Assembly: GCA_032173965.1 (NCBI GenBank)
Contig: JAVUNC010000004.1
Coordinates: 60,365,501 to 60,429,500 of the forward strand
Direction: 5' to 3'
DNA length: 64,000 nucleotides
Source: Sitta carolinensis
Lineage: Eukaryota > Chordata > Aves > Passeriformes > Sittidae
Below are positions 9,822 to 24,332 of this stretch, one piece after another. Numbering within the stretch: position 1 is the first letter of the stretch; each line of letters begins with the position of its first letter. Position numbers and translations under genes: made by a program. The notes beneath the pieces are model-generated. The model made no database searches. It worked only from the letters and a program-made list of their open reading frames with translations, and had not been told where the DNA came from.

Positions 9822-12800
9822 GTAAGTGACTTTAAAGTCTTCATATATTCCTTCTCCTCCTCTAGTTATTTATTTTCTGGCTGAAAGCAAAATTAACACT
9901 TCTATTTAGGAGAGAATGTTGACTGAACTCCACTAATATTGATTATAGAGTTGAAAATACAATCCGATTAAGATGCTGATGGTTGCACAATGCAGTTTGG
10001 GTTATCATATTCTGTGAAAAACTAATGAGAATTAAGGTTGTAGTTGCTTTTATAGCACAGGTTTCCAGCTCTTGCTGGTGTTGAAAGAGAAGTGTAAAAC
10101 AGCAGGTTTGGGATGACCAGGAAATGATAAAGCTCCTCATCTGTCAGTTACTCTGAGAATCAAACCTGGCACGTGTAAAAGTACTGACCCTTTGTAACAG
10201 AACTGAATGCAAGAAAAGCAATATTTTTCACTAGTTTAAGAACCAGGCATGGGGTTTTTTTCTCTTGACATCGTTTTAATAACTTGTAGATGAGAAGAGA
10301 GGAGGAAAAAAAAGAGCTGTACAATTTTTCATGTACCTAGCTTTCCGCCACTAGGTAACAGCATTACTTTCTCTTTGTGATAACTTATATATGACTTTAG
10401 TCTTAGTTTAAGATAGATTTGCTTTGGAGGTTTGGACTGTAGTTTTTTTTTAAAGCAATCTTTTGATGTCTTTCTAGGGCCTTTTTCTCTGTAGCTCTCG
10501 AGTCCTTTTCGTTTTTATAAAGTAAACACACAGTGACAGCAAATCAAATATACTGATTTTTGCTCTCATTTTGTAGTAGTTAAATTAACTACACACGGCA
10601 GGAAAGAATTAGGCACTTGATGTGAGCAATACAGTGTAACTTTTATTTACTTACTTTTATTTAGGAACCAAGTGCAAAGAAATTTACACTGCTAAAACAC
10701 TTCCTATAAGAACAGTTGACTTATCGTAAAGGATTAGGGCTCCTTTACCTGCTTTAATTATTATAGTTTGACTTGTGGCAGGAAAATCTTCAAATTACTT
10801 TTTTTCTGCAGTAAGAACTATTATTTATAACGAAGATTCAATGCTGCGTCCAGAAATTGTTAGACTAAGCAGTACATTTGAAAATCAAAGGTCGTTCATT
10901 ACTTGGTGTCTTCAAGCAAGAAGATAGGGGCATTAACAAACCCTAAATTGTACCTGTTAAATGCGGATCATCTTCACAATAGTGGTAGCAGTAAAGAAGA
11001 TAAAAATGCTCAGCAGGTAACAAGTGGCTAAATATATATGTGAGCTCAGTTGATGAATTGTCATTAGTGGGCTCCAGGTTACTCTAGAGGGGTTTATTAA
11101 ATGTAAATCTTCTGCAGACATGAAGCTGCTTGAGTATCGTTTGAGTAGTTGAAATAACACAGGCAACGATGGTATCCACACTGCAAGTGTGTTTACTTTC
11201 CTGGTTTTAAATGGATATTAAAGGTGTAACTTGATAGTATTGCATTAGGACTGGGTGCTGCTCTATTCTGTTTGCCATGATTAAGCTTTTGGAAAGCTTT
11301 CTATGTGGGCTGACTCTTTTGTCTCATCATTTGTGTGTAGTCTCATCACCTTCAGCACAGCCTCTGAAGCCTGCACGAGTTCCTGCAGATACCAAACGTA
11401 GGATCGAAAGTACAGTGTTTTATAATTGGGATTGTAAAACTGATTAAGCCACCATTTGCAATTTATTTTTATGTTTTAACACTTTGATCTTTCAGAGATA
11501 AATTTTCTTTGCAGCTGCATGGTTCAGAACTGCTAAAGCAGGATGAGCTGCTAGCTGTTCATCACTACCTGATTTCCTCACTGTTGTGAGCTACATGCTC
11601 CACCAGAGTTGAATTCTGCAACTTCCATCGCATCTTTGAGAATATTTGCAGTATAACAATATGTGATTGACAGAGTTTTTAGTCAAGGATTTTCATATAT
11701 AGTTGGTGCTTATTCTTAGTGGCAGTCTTGAAGCAGAGAGGAATCTTGGGCTTTATATAATAGAATATAATAAATTCTCTGTGTGTGTACTGGTTTTGAA
11801 TCATTCTTGTATCACTTGCACTCTCTTAAGGAAAATCAAAGTAGAGGGTGGTACTGGTATTTCATTTTTATAATGATAAGGTAGATTTTGGTCTTTAGAA
11901 AGCACTTGCATTGAAAAATTATTACTCATCCTCTGAAGGCTAATTAAAACTGAAATCTAAGGACTCTGAGAATGGTGTTCAGTGCATCTGTGATGGTTAA
12001 ACTGCAGAGAATTGTTAATGTTAGAAAAAGAGGGGAGTGACTTATTGAAGAGTGTTACTTTCAAGCAGTTTCTACTTGTGTCTGTTCCTGATAGTGTGAA
12101 GTTACTATTTACTGATCAGTGATAACATCCTAGTGTTGTCACTGCCGTTATTGGCTGGTTTGATTATGGCATTACTCACTAACCAGCCATTTATTGAATA
12201 TGACAGAAATATCTTTCAATCCTTCATGTACCTGTGGAGCAAAGTGGTATCTAAATGATCATGTGTCAAATGTGTCTGAAACGTAAGGTCAAACTGCCAT
12301 TGAAGAGGAAGGTGCCCTGTATGTTCTTGGAAATGTTTGTTCTTTTTTGCTACAGTGGAAATAAATTATTTTGTTCCCTATAGTTTTGGAAACTTGAAAA
12401 TGGGTACTCATGGTTCAAGTTATTCCCCAATTACAGGCTGGGAAGGGGGGAAGTAGGAAAGATTACTTTGACAGCTAATTCCTAGGAAAGCATCATGCTA
12501 AGATAAACAGTTGTCCTTTACACTTTAGTTTCGTCTGTTCCTTCAGTGTGATTTTCCTCCCTTCTATTTTACTCTTGACATCCATACATCCAGAGCTGTA
12601 TCTCATGTGCTTTGAGATACTCTCCAGGGAAGAAATACATTTCTCGGAGTCAACAAATCCTGTGTCTCCAAAAGCAAACATATGTCACGTATCTTGACCT
12701 GTACAGCTTTTGACATTGAGTCATGCCTTTGTAATCCTTGTTTCTTTATATTTATGCTTTTGTGCTTTTTTTCCTGCCTGCTTTCTCCAGCTCCTGCTTT

Positions 12801-15800
12801 CAGTTGGTTTTATTCCTTTCTGTTGACTTTTATCTCTCATATACTCAAAGTGCATCACCACTTTTTCCTTTTATCATTTCACCGTTCTTTTTCATTTTCA
12901 AAGCGATAAGCCAGAATTTGCTTAAAAGAAAAACAACAAATCATGAGTTTTCAAGCAGGTAAGATATTTATAGGTCCTGTTTCCCTCCCTTTACAAAGGA
13001 AGAAAATGCAAATAACAAACAGTTTTATTTCTGTAACTTCTTTATTATATGTAACATGAATGATTACTAGCACTTTCGGGTCCTAAGAGGTATGCTGTGC
13101 TGAGTTGTTCTTGAAAACTATGCCTATTTTAAATTGCTCAAGATGAGACACTACAAATTACTGAATTTGTCTTTGAAATTTGGCTGTTACTTTACCTTAA
13201 AACTTTTTCCAGCCCTAACCTTGAGTTATTTAGCTGTTTTTTCTTTTTTCTTGTAAATTTGGCCTCGTGTTTCATTTTGGTTTTTTCCTTTGCCTTGCAC
13301 CAGTACAGAGCCATGTGACTTTTTCCAAACGATTTGGCGCTCATTTATCAAGGTAGCTGCATTTAAAGCTTAGAAAATAAATATTTCTCCACAAAGCAAA
13401 GATAGCATCTGTAACAAGGGCAGATCTGTTGCTGTGTGTAGCCAGTTTAACCATTGTATTTGCATGTATGTAAAGTCCTTTATTTGTGCAACAGAGGCAG
13501 AACTAACATACTTTGTATTTACTGCACTTGACTAGGTATACATATTCAAAAGAAAAGTTTAGGATCCTGTTTCTGTAGGTTACAGGAAATCAACATGGAG
13601 GCTGAATAACATATTTAACCCGGTAGGATTTGTGAAACAAACATATTGTTGTTAAGTGGAAATCTCTTGTGGATGCACATGATCACGAGTTCCAGAGCGG
13701 TGGCTGATGACCTCGGCTGTGTTGCTACTGAGAGTTACCTCTGAGTGCTTCCTTTCCCCGTGGGTCTCGCTGGGCAGGTAGCAGGGAGGAACATGTCTGC
13801 ACCTGAGCCACTTCAGCTCAGGCAGGCAAATTAAACTTCCCGTGAAACGTGGCTTGAAGTGAAGATGCTGGCTGAACTGAATTGACTCAGGCACAGTCGT
13901 GTTTTCTTCTGTCAACTTATTTGCAGGGTGAGTGGCTCTGGAAGAAGGTTGGAGCAGATGGTAGGATGCTGGAAGGGCTGAAGCAGTGCAGCTTTTTTCT
14001 CTGTAAATGTGAATCAGAGCCCTATCACTTCTGATACCATTTGACGCTTGCACTGATTCAGCAAGCTGGAGGGGTTTTTAGTTTGTTTGTTTTGAGCTAA
14101 CTAACACTTTATTTATTTATTTATTTTTAATTTTTTTAATGAACATTTGTGTGTGTAATTGCATTGTTTTGCAAAAAACATATGCTGGAAAATTATTTAT
14201 ACCAAGGTTGTTTATGTGCATACGTGTGTACAAACCATTGATTCCTGTGCTCTTGCAGTTGCTGGCAACCTGCTCCATGCCTCCCACTTTGAAAACCAGT
14301 GTGACTGGAGGACATTCATGAGTCACACTTTCTGATGCTGTGTGTGGATTGTTCGATATTGAACTTCTATGGCAAAGCGGTGCAACTTGCTGTTCACTGT
14401 GACAAACCTCTGTGTGTAAACACCGATGTCAGTTAGCTGAGCATTTTCACTGTTGTATCGACAACCCTTCTCGTCTTAGGGCAAGTGTTTTCTGCTCTTG
14501 CAAGAGGAGGTCTCTTAGCATGAGGTTGTATGCCAAGTAGGTGGAATGTTCATCTAATCACCTCCTTTATCTTTGTTCCTCTGCTCTTAAGACAAGTAAG
14601 TTACTTCTGTCTCTTGATGATGATATCCTTAAACTAAGAGTTCTTAGAAGAAAGTGCTACCAAATTGACTGTGAAAGGCTGCTCTAAACTTATAGGGCAT
14701 TTCCAGTTGAAGATGTCAAAATGGATTTTAAAGCAAAAATCATAGTATATAAGCTAAAATTATTATTCAACAAGAGAACTACATCCTTTTCTACATGGAA
14801 GGCAGTCACTGCTTAATTGTGCATGGTGGCATAGGTGAGTGCAGTGTTGAGTAGGTATTCTTTTCTCCCACTTTTCTTTGTTGTTTTTTTTTTTTTTTAA
14901 CCTGTCATTAAAATTAAACCAGAAGAATATTTCTGTTCCTTATTTTGTCATATTACACATCTCTGATAACTTAGTGAGAAAGACATGGAGTACAGTAAGT
15001 CTAATCTTTAGGCTTTACACTTTGTATTGAGCAAATGATACTGTCAATTTCTAAGGGACTGTATGCATTCCAAACAGAATGTTTATTCTTTGCACTTAAT
15101 CGCCCTGAAAATGTTAACTGTCAGAGTCAAATATCTCTCATGTACTAAGTATATCTAATACTTAATTCTTGACGAGGAACTCTTCTTCATTGCAAATGAG
15201 TTTGCTTAATCTCATGTTTCTCAGTGATCTGAGCAAGTGTGTGTGCTGAAGTTTCTTCCTGGCCAAAAGAGAGTAGTTTTGTCCTACCAGATCTCAAAAG
15301 TAGCACATCAGTGAGCAGAGATGTCAGTATAAACTTGTAAACCTGCTTTGAATTATATGATATAAATTGAAATCCTTCTGCCCAGAAATTAATGGCCTTT
15401 CTTATTAGTTCATGCGCTTCTGTTTTTCAAGACTAGGTCTATTTACATGGAATTGGACAATGATTAAATGCCTCATTTTTTCAGAGTAAAATTCTGTGAG
15501 GATAATGGAAGGGTAACCTCTCATGTTTTTAGAAGTGATGTCTTCTTTACTTCCCCTGAAACTGCAGAAACTTTTAATGGTTTTATAACACTAACCCACT
15601 TTCAGAAACAGCTGTTAAACAGCTTTTTTTTTCTTTCTTTATGAGGGTGTTTGATTTGTTGGTTTTGGTGGCTTTGTTTTGTTTTTGTTTTGACTGGGAA
15701 TTTTTTGTATTCAGCTTAGTTGATGGCTTTTAACTGCTGTTTCATGGGGAAGTTTCGAACACTCTTTTTTTTATTATTTTTCTACTTATATTTCCATCTT

Positions 15801-16143
15801 TTCTTTGTGGAGGTGCAGGGAAAAGAAAATAGGGACCTATAGTGGTATAATGGGATGTTGGCTTCTCAGGTACTGTATCATTTGGGGACCTTGAGGAAAT
15901 CATTGTGTAGCTTTGTATCATCAATACACATGCATCTTCATAGTGAAATGTGAACATTAGCGATCGACTTTGCCTGATGCCACCCAAACCCTTGGGAAAT
16001 TCCATCACTGCTGCTGGCTGGTGGGTGATTCCTAGGCACACCATAAGTGTTGTAGATAGGTGCAAATCCTTACCTGGAATATTTTATAATCATTCCAAAA
16101 AAGGGGGAAAAAAGGTAATTTTAATAGTTTAGTTGTTATTTTA

Positions 16144-16192
16144 TTTATATATATATATGTGTGTGTGTGTGTATGTATGTATATATGTATCT
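16144..16192. repeat. (AT)n/(GT)n compound microsatellite
   Basis: A run of AT dinucleotides passes into GT dinucleotides and then TATG repeats over about 49 bp. It is a typical slippage-prone locus in the intron. Confidence 0.9.
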
Positions 16193-19100
16193 TCAAATGT
16201 TTACAAATGCTGATGGCTAATACCTCTCTACATCTTGAATCTCTGGAATATGAGTTTTGACTTGTAATCTTGTGACAGTTATTTGATAAAATCTATCTTA
16301 ATTTATTAGTCAGAAGTTTGAGGTTTCTATTGTTCATATCTGCATATTATGCCAGTTTTATTTTGTCCTTCCCTGCGTAAGTGCTGTTGTCCCTTTGAAT
16401 GAATATGTGTTAAAGGTATAAAATATATCTTTTGAAGACTGGTGTAGTCATGTTAAATAAATTTACAGTACTGAAATCTCTATCTGTTCTTCTTGGAAGA
16501 CTGGTATTGTCACATCACTATCCAACTCTGCAGGAGTTTTCAATCGTGTTTTAAAGAAAAAATGGTCTTCAGGTGTTTTTTCAAGTTAGTTTCTCAGGAA
16601 TCATGTTTTGTGTTTAGGTTTGTGTATTCTTTTCGTTCATATTGAAAATTAGACTGATTATACAAACAATACCTTTGTTGCTACATGATTTAATTGCTGT
16701 CATAGCTGTCATGTTGCATTATTATTTTGTAAATGGCATTTCATACAAAACAAAGTATCTCAATGGATCTGGATGACCAAGAAATTATCTTCTGGGTGTG
16801 GGTGGGGGGAGGGCTGACAAAATACTATATTTAAAAATATCGGGGGGTTTTTTAGATTTTAACACCTAAGTATTACTTTTTAAGTAGTTAAAAACCCCAG
16901 CAAAATAAAGTTTCTAATGGAGAGGGTCTCTCCATTCTAGTGCAGCATTAAACTGTTGACTGTAGCATTCAAACATGAACTAATTAATGAGAAAATGAAA
17001 ATTACTGCAGAAGGAGAATCTGACAATATTTTTAACTTTCTAAGCTGCATGCTTGTTTCAAAATGTTCCAGTCAAAAAACCCTGTAACACCAACTTAAAA
17101 TACTGGAACATTTTGAAAAATTGCTTAAGAAGTTGAGCAGCTTTATTTAGGAAGTTTTTCTTATCCTGATAGGCAGTTCTTGTGAGTGAGGCTGTTGTAA
17201 CTGATGATCACTTCAGGTCCAGGCTGCCAGTAAAGGTTTGCACATGGCAGTGCAGTTCATCTTTCATGTGACAGAGCTGATGGAAAAAGGGGGAAAATCC
17301 CCTGAAGTCAGCTGGAACTACTAAAAGTTTATTACACGCCATATAATTACAGCCCATTTGTTTTCCAGAACTTAATACAAAACTGTAAAGTGGATAATTT
17401 TTTACAATTCAAAGGAAGAGACATATTGAGAAGTGAAGATGAAGCCTGTATGTAATAGCCCGAAATAAAATTCTGTTAATATTTCTTATGTCGCAGAAGT
17501 ATGAAATGATGCTAACATAAAACATACTTTTACAGAAGGATGCTGAAGTTGTTTTGAAGTTTCAGTGGTGGGTAACACACACCCTGTCCCTTACTCTGTT
17601 TTTTCTGTTTGTGTTTGAGCTCCTGCTCATACTGCAGTTACTAGGCAAAGGGGGCTTTGCATTTGCAAAGTCTGACCATAGGTTTTCTGCAGTGTGCATC
17701 AGTGGAGCCCTTACCCAAATGGATCCTAGAACTTCAACTACACAGTTGACAGTGTGCTGTAGTGCTATATCATTATATATGATTATACAATTCTGTATAT
17801 GATCGCTTCCATTTCATCAGTGTCCATAGGCTTTATTCACATTATTATGGGATGGTGCCTAATGAGGTCTTACATAATGAGCTTGGCTAATGAGATCACA
17901 GCTGGTTTTGTTTTATGTTTTTCTACCCCTGCTGTCCCCTGAAGTTGCTTACTGCAATAAATACTGGCAGTGTGCATTTGTTGTGGTAAACATGCAGTCA
18001 GTTCAGCTGCTTCTATAAATTTTACTTTTATTTAAGAAAAATAAATTATGAAACAAATCAAATAGAATACTGAAATTCAAATTGAAAACAGCCTGAACTC
18101 GGAAGCTGATACACACAAATCTGAAATTTGTGAATTTCATGTTCATTTCATTTCATGTTATAGTTTTAAGTGCAAGACAACATTTTTACACTGTGTTGAA
18201 TGAATCTCTGAAATTAGTTTGAAGGATTTAGTATATATTTCTTGTACATATGATCAATATATATTAGCTCTTAAGAGCAAGGAATAGATATATTAGCATT
18301 TGTTAGTATTTTAACATAAATACTTGGCATAATACTACAAATTATAAATGTAGATTAAAAATATGATAAGGAATTGGAAGCTTCCTTTTCCCCCCACCTT
18401 GCAAAAGGAGTACCAGTACTAAATTTCTCTGATAAATTTCCTATCCCCTCTCTTTTTAACAATATATCAGGAACTTGCAGTCCTGGTCTTGCATGTCCAG
18501 TGCATTTGTGAGATGCTCCATTGGCTATGAATGCCATGGTTCCGGGCAGAGAAGCAAGTCTCTGACCAGCCTGCTCTTCAATTTTGCTGGCATGCTTGTT
18601 TGTGCATGTGGTGTGGGTTTTCATGGCGCAGCTATGCATGTTCCTTAGTAAATGCTTTTATTAACAAAAAGGGTTTTCTAGTGTTCAGTTAGTATATGGA
18701 AGAGTTATACTTGCACCTTATTTGGAACTGGGTAGAGCAGTTAAGAGTACTATGAAGAAAAGTAAAAGCTAGAATAGCTGTGACTTGTCTCTCGTAGCAG
18801 CAGCTCATTAATAAATTTGCTTCTTGTGAGTGTGGTTTCCTTAGAGCTGGAGCTCAGAATGTTTCTATATGAGAAAAAGTACAATGTTTACGATATTTTA
18901 TTATTTAACACAATTTGAACTCTTTCCAGGACTGAGAGGCACTGGGTGTGGGAACAGCAAGTAAAGGGAACATTAGTCAGGGTAGATGGGTTCATGAAGT
19001 GTGCTGCATGGTGTGATACCAAAGATGGAAAGATGGGAGTTCACTGCTAAGAGTATATTCACTTCTGACTTGGTTTAGTGCATTAGTTTGGAGAAGAGAA

Positions 19101-20537
19101 AGCTTATGGGGGATTGCTATTTAATATGTACCTGCCTGGAGAGAGGGAATAAAATAAAAGAGCCTTGCACCCTTCTCAATTGCGTTCAGTGACAAGACAC
19201 AAAAGAAATTACCATTAAAACAGAAGAAAAAAAGGGAGGGGTTCTTCTTTTTTTTTTTTCTGTGTGCTTGCCGGTTTGTTTTGATTTCTGGGATGCTGTG
19301 AGGATGATTTGACATGGGTTTAGATTGCCCAGTGAGACTGCTGAAAACCAACTGGATACAGACCTGAGCACTCTCCTCTAGCTGACCCTGCTTTGATCTG
19401 GAGTAGTTAGACTCAATTTTCAGAGATCCTGTCCTACCTTAGCTGCTCTGTGTTATCTGTGAAAATCAGAGAACTTACCATAACGCAGCAAAGCAAGATG
19501 GTTTTAATCTAGCAGGATAATTTTAATCTTGTTTTGATGACTCATTTATCACCTGCATACTTTATGAGAACTTCAGTTTTATCTAGTCATAAAATATGAA
19601 CCTAAAGTCTCCGGTCTAACTCAACTTAAAATTTCCAAGTGAAAGTCACAGCTGTTCTTTGTGACCCTTCTCTTTTTCTTTCTTCACATTTGAATGTGGC
19701 TTTCTCAGTTCAAAGTACATTTTCCAACAGTTTTTGGAGGTTCTTTTCCTGTTTTTTTTTCTGCTGTTCCTCACCGCGCTTTGCTCTCTACTATTCATCT
19801 GTTTTTTGCTGAATTACAGTTAGTATTTTCTTTTCTTATAAATAACAACATTAAGTTTTAATAAATTTCATACAGAATAATGTCCCTGTATACAGTTGTT
19901 CCAGCAGTGTTATATCACGTTCATCAGGTTTTCTTTGTCTTGCTTTTGTAAACTTTTCTCTTCTTCCTTCAGTATTCCTAGACACTTGTTCACTTTTAAT
20001 AGGCTAAGATCACTGTTGCTGTAGAAGGGATGTGAAGGCAGTAAAGTGAAGTTGAAAGACTTAATTTTTCCCTTTCCATAGTCATAAAAAATGAGTGCAT
20101 AATTTTTTTCCTGTAATCTGCATTGTTTGCCTATATCATTATGCAGATTTGTGAGAACATGGGTTCTGTCTCCTAGCACCTGAGCCGTGTCAAAAAATCC
20201 TTCGGATCCTGCAGGTTCAGCCACCTCCCTGAGCCTGCTCCTTGATAAAACCAGCTTCAGATCAGCTTCTGCACCTTAAATAATGGTGTGTTCCAACTTC
20301 TGTACTCCTAGATGTGAATGGCTTGTCTGAAAAGCTGCTAAAGCTGGATTAGTTATCTTTGGGGAAAGGAAAACATCCTAGATGTGTCAGATTAGTCCAA
20401 GCTCCCTTTATAGGGTGATTTGCTTAAAAAAAAAAAAATATGTGCAAATAATTCCTGCAAGGCAGGTGTCCAGTTCTGAATTAAAAACTGGAAAAAATGA
20501 GAGAAGAAAGCTTAAAAGATACAGAGTGTACTTTATT

Positions 20538-20583
20538 GAAGAGATAGATGGATAGATAGATATGTGTATATATATATATGAAT
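20538..20583. repeat. (GATA)n/(TA)n microsatellite
   Basis: GATAGATGGATAGATAGATA followed by GTGTATATATATATATG. It is a short compound tetranucleotide and dinucleotide repeat in the intron. Confidence 0.88.
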
Positions 20584-22265
20584 CTCTATGTCCCATAGCA
20601 GCTATCAGAATTAAGTTTCTCCAAGGCTGGTGAAAGCCAAGGGGGACATCTTCCCATGCCCTATATCCAAAGTACTGTTTTTTAGAGTGAACATCATGTC
20701 TGTAGACCTACCTGCTTGTTTTGAGAGGCCAGGAGTTGACTTTCTGCTCAAGAATTCAAACAAAACTTCAGAGTATTTTATAGGAGCATCCCAGTTTCCT
20801 TTCTGTTTACGAGTCTCCATTGCAGGAAGATGAATCTGATGGTTGTAGAGTGCTGAAAAGGAGGGACCCACACTCTTCCCTTCTCCTGGCCTCAGATGTC
20901 ACTTCTTTTGTCTTGCTCTGCTGTTTTCCCCACCCATTGGTGACCCACTTCAGGGACTTGCCTTCCTACACAAAGCCTATGCTTCCCTTCTGCCCGCACA
21001 AAGAAAAACTTTCTGCTGCTTTAGATCACTGAGCTGAATCCCTAAAAATTCAGAAAAAAATGTTGTTTCTAGTGGGAGTAATAATAACGCTGTGATCTGG
21101 AAGGAACTGTATCCCAACTTTAGGAAATTTTGTTAAGTAACCTTGGCTCTTTGGCATCTGTGAGGGTTCAAGCAGAACAACTTAGTTGCTTAATGAAAAT
21201 CTGCATAGTTCTGACTTTTTAACCGTACTTTATTTCTGAAGTAACTCGGCTGTCATTTGTTGAACTTGAACTGCAGTGTCTTTTAAACAGCACCCCTTAG
21301 TTGTTCCTGTCCTGGGGATTTTCTGTTTTTTTTTTTTTAAAAAAGACATCCAATTTGTAACACGGGCAGTAACTAAAGCAGTGTTTCTTCATGAATAATG
21401 TCTTGGATAGTCTGTGTTCCCCATTTCCAGACTTCAGAGCATTGTATTGCATTTGATAGCAGAGCCTATGGAAAGCTTCATGAATGCTTCTTGACTTTAG
21501 TCTTTAAAAAACCAGCTGAATTAGCTCAAAATATGCTAAACTGAACCAGGAAGGGAGCACTGTTAATCCTTGCCATTTCTCTCAGCTTCAGCTGGGACAA
21601 ACAATGTAGGGAAATAGTGTGTTTCTTCACAGTCCTATTTAGTTGCCTGCTTGGGTGGGGTTTTTGTTTCGTTGGTTTGTTTACTATTGTAGATGTTGAA
21701 ACTTTCAGCTTAGGAGGTTGAAGGAAGGACAGTGAAGCAGTTAATGGAAATGTGAATAGCCTGCATGCAAGAGGCTGTTGGAGTGTATGTCTCTATTCAC
21801 AGTGCGATTAAAAAATGGCCTTTAAAGTGATTTTGTTAAATAAGACACCTAAAGCTAATTAGAGTAGAAGGAATTGTCTATAAAGCAGAAGACAGGGAAA
21901 AAGTTGTGGATTGAAATCTGACAGAGATTAATCTCATTCAATATAAGACCTTGAAAGGGTAATTGTTCTTTAACAGGACACAAAGCTCAGAAAGCTCTCT
22001 TCATCTTGAGGTATGGAGGCTTTGAGACTTCTCATCGCTGATGACATCAGTGTTCATCTTTAGAGTGGAATATGTTGGGTTTTTTCCCCACAGACTCTTT
22101 TATGACCAGGCTGCACTGTGCATTGTTTTTAGTACTAGCCTCTGGAAGCTGGAATCTCATTTCCAGTACTTGAGTATATCAAAAGTACTGTGCTGGAGGG
22201 TGGAGGGACATTGCAGAGGAAAGCCTATAAGGACTGGGTGGAGTATAATAATTTTGCTTTTTTAG

Positions 22266-22368
22266 TCAGCTCATACTCGAGAAGAGTTTCGGAAACAGGC
22301 AATTGACTGTGAATGTGAAAATCCAAACAGTCTTATATGTGAAAAACAACTGACATACTTGAGTCCCA
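22266..22368 (+). other. Exon-like segment A (cryptic exon candidate)
   Basis: It is preceded by TTTTGCTTTTTTAG and followed by CCCA|GTAAGTG, so both splice borders look good. The 103-nt interval is open in the frame beginning with its first base (S-A-H-T-R-E-E-F...; 34 codons plus one base). It is also open for most of its length in the frame set by splicing from ZDHHC14 exon 1, where it would end in a TGA. No protein family is recognised with confidence. A chance occurrence in a 52 kb intron is quite possible. Confidence 0.25.
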
Positions 22369-22460
22369 GTAAGTGAAACTGTTATGGGCTTATGTCCAGC
22401 TCATTTGAAAGGTAAACATGCCCTTCCCAATGCACATACCTTTCTGTTATTGCATCCTAG

Positions 22461-22540
22461 AAAACTTGAACCAAGAATTCAAGGTGCTAAATGATAGTCT
22501 GAAGGTGCAATTACTCAGTGGTTGACTGATCTTGGTGAAA
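22461..22540 (+). other. Exon-like segment B (cryptic terminal exon candidate)
   Basis: It follows segment A after a compact 92-nt intron-like gap (GTAAGT...TTGCATCCTAG). Joined in A's own open frame, the phase is kept (A+AA makes Lys) and reads N-L-N-Q-E-F-K-V-L-N for another 20 codons to TGA at 22523-22525. A second donor-like GTAAGT begins at 22541. The coordination of phase and borders is suggestive but short, and could be coincidence. Confidence 0.22.
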
Positions 22541-24332
22541 GTAAGTTTATTTTCTGTTCTGAAACTTTTATAAACAGTTGTTGGCACTAGTTCTTACTGT
22601 TGCAACAAAGACATGCCATTTGTGAAAGGAGATCAAAAGTTTGTTTCTTCTTAGTTCAGTACAAAAGAAGTGACTTTTTATTGAAATAATAATAACTGTC
22701 ACATATAATATTTTAATTTCACTTTTATTGCAAGTATTATTTCTGACTGCACAGTAGAGGTCAAAGATTTAGGGAGCATATAATTTGTTCCTGAAGTTGA
22801 TCCCTACAGATAAGGGTTGCATAGTTCTGTTATTCATTCAGAATGAGTACAACCCTAGGCCAGCTATACTTGTCCTCATATTCTGGTGAGAAGATTGACA
22901 GTTTTTGAAGGTTGTTCAATACGTGCAGAAGAGTTGGGGGTTGAGGGGGAAGAAGGAGTGGAAAGAAACTGCTGTAGTATTTGCTTCTGAAGATAAATTT
23001 CATTTACTCAAGGGAAAGTTTCTTTGTTTCCATATTTAGTTAATATCTATAGGTAAGGCAATAATAACTTTGGATACACATACTGATTTTTTCAGTTACT
23101 GCATCCAGTACTGTTGGCATAGTTGGACTGTACTTTTAAGTTGCTTATGCATGTTATGTCCTATCAACATCCCTCTCACTTCAGAGCCTGAAAGTAAGAA
23201 ATAAGCCTATGAAAAATAGGTGTGAATAGATATGAAATGTTGACAAGAGTTGTGATGAAACACTGACAGTCCTGCTTCGTTAGTGCAGAGTTAAGAATTG
23301 TAGGAATGATAGCATGTGGCATAGAACTTTGTCATTTGACTCCTCTGAGGTTTGGTTATTTGTATATTTGTTTTAAGAGTGGGTCAGGAAAGAGAGCTGT
23401 AATGGACAGTTATACTGGTAGTGCTTTAAGGTTTCAAATTATTTTCTGTGTTTTGTTTTTTTTCCAGTCCAGAAATACTCTCCCCTTTTCTTACCATTCT
23501 TGATTTCTCTTGTGTTAATCTTTCATGACAGGGAAGCTCTGTAGCTCCCACCAGCATTGTTCTATTTTTGACTTCCAGTAGGATAATGGTGAGAGAAAGA
23601 CCTGGGAGATTGGCTTGCAGGTTACATGTAAAAGAGATAGTGGGTTATTCTGACTCTTGGTTATACATAGGCAGGAGTCTGCAAATGTGGCAGTCTCTCA
23701 AAGATATCTGTTGTGTTGTCTTCATAAAAGTACTGATGTTTGCCAAGAACTTGATTTTTAACAAGGGAAATCTAATACCTGTGCCTATGCTGGACATGCC
23801 TCTCTGAGGGCAAGGCAGAGCTCCTTCACTGAAATTATGGTTTGAGCTATGGCAGCCTAACCACAGTTTGATAGCACAGCTGGGTTTGTGTATTAAGCTC
23901 TGCTCTGTGGGGGCTGCTTTCACCTGTGGCTGTAGGCAGCATAAATGAAGAAGCTCTTTAAATTGTATCGTTCACCACTTGTCTTTCAGTTTCTGCAATC
24001 TCGAGTTCTGTATAGTGTTACTATGCAAGGTCATCTTTGTGTAAACTCTAGTTCATCTCCAGAACTGTCCCACCTAAAGCTATAAGGGAAGCAGTATTCT
24101 CTGGGGGGGATTTGACGTGGAGGCCTTAAAACTAAAAGGCATATGACAGGGGAAGGGGAGCCTGACAGAAGAGTATCAGATTTAACTTTTATAGGCATGC
24201 TGGCATTTTATTTCATTTTGGCAGTCTTGAGTGTAGCAGTCTTGCAATTTGTTTTAGAATAGCTTTTCTGTGTGTAATTATTAGACCAGTAAGTTCCCAA
24301 ATAGGCACTATTTCTGTTCTTTTCCACATTCT

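Noticed and set aside
10346..10360. CTCF-like core (CCACTAGGTAACAG), with similar partial cores near 34828 and 51640
   Set aside because: Each has about two mismatches to the core consensus. Such matches are common in 64 kb and cannot be separated from noise without binding data.
13908..13933. Pyrimidine-containing TTTGCAGGGTGAGT resembling a recursive splice site
   Set aside because: One base separates the AG from the GTGAGT donor, so it is not a true AG|GT ratchet motif.
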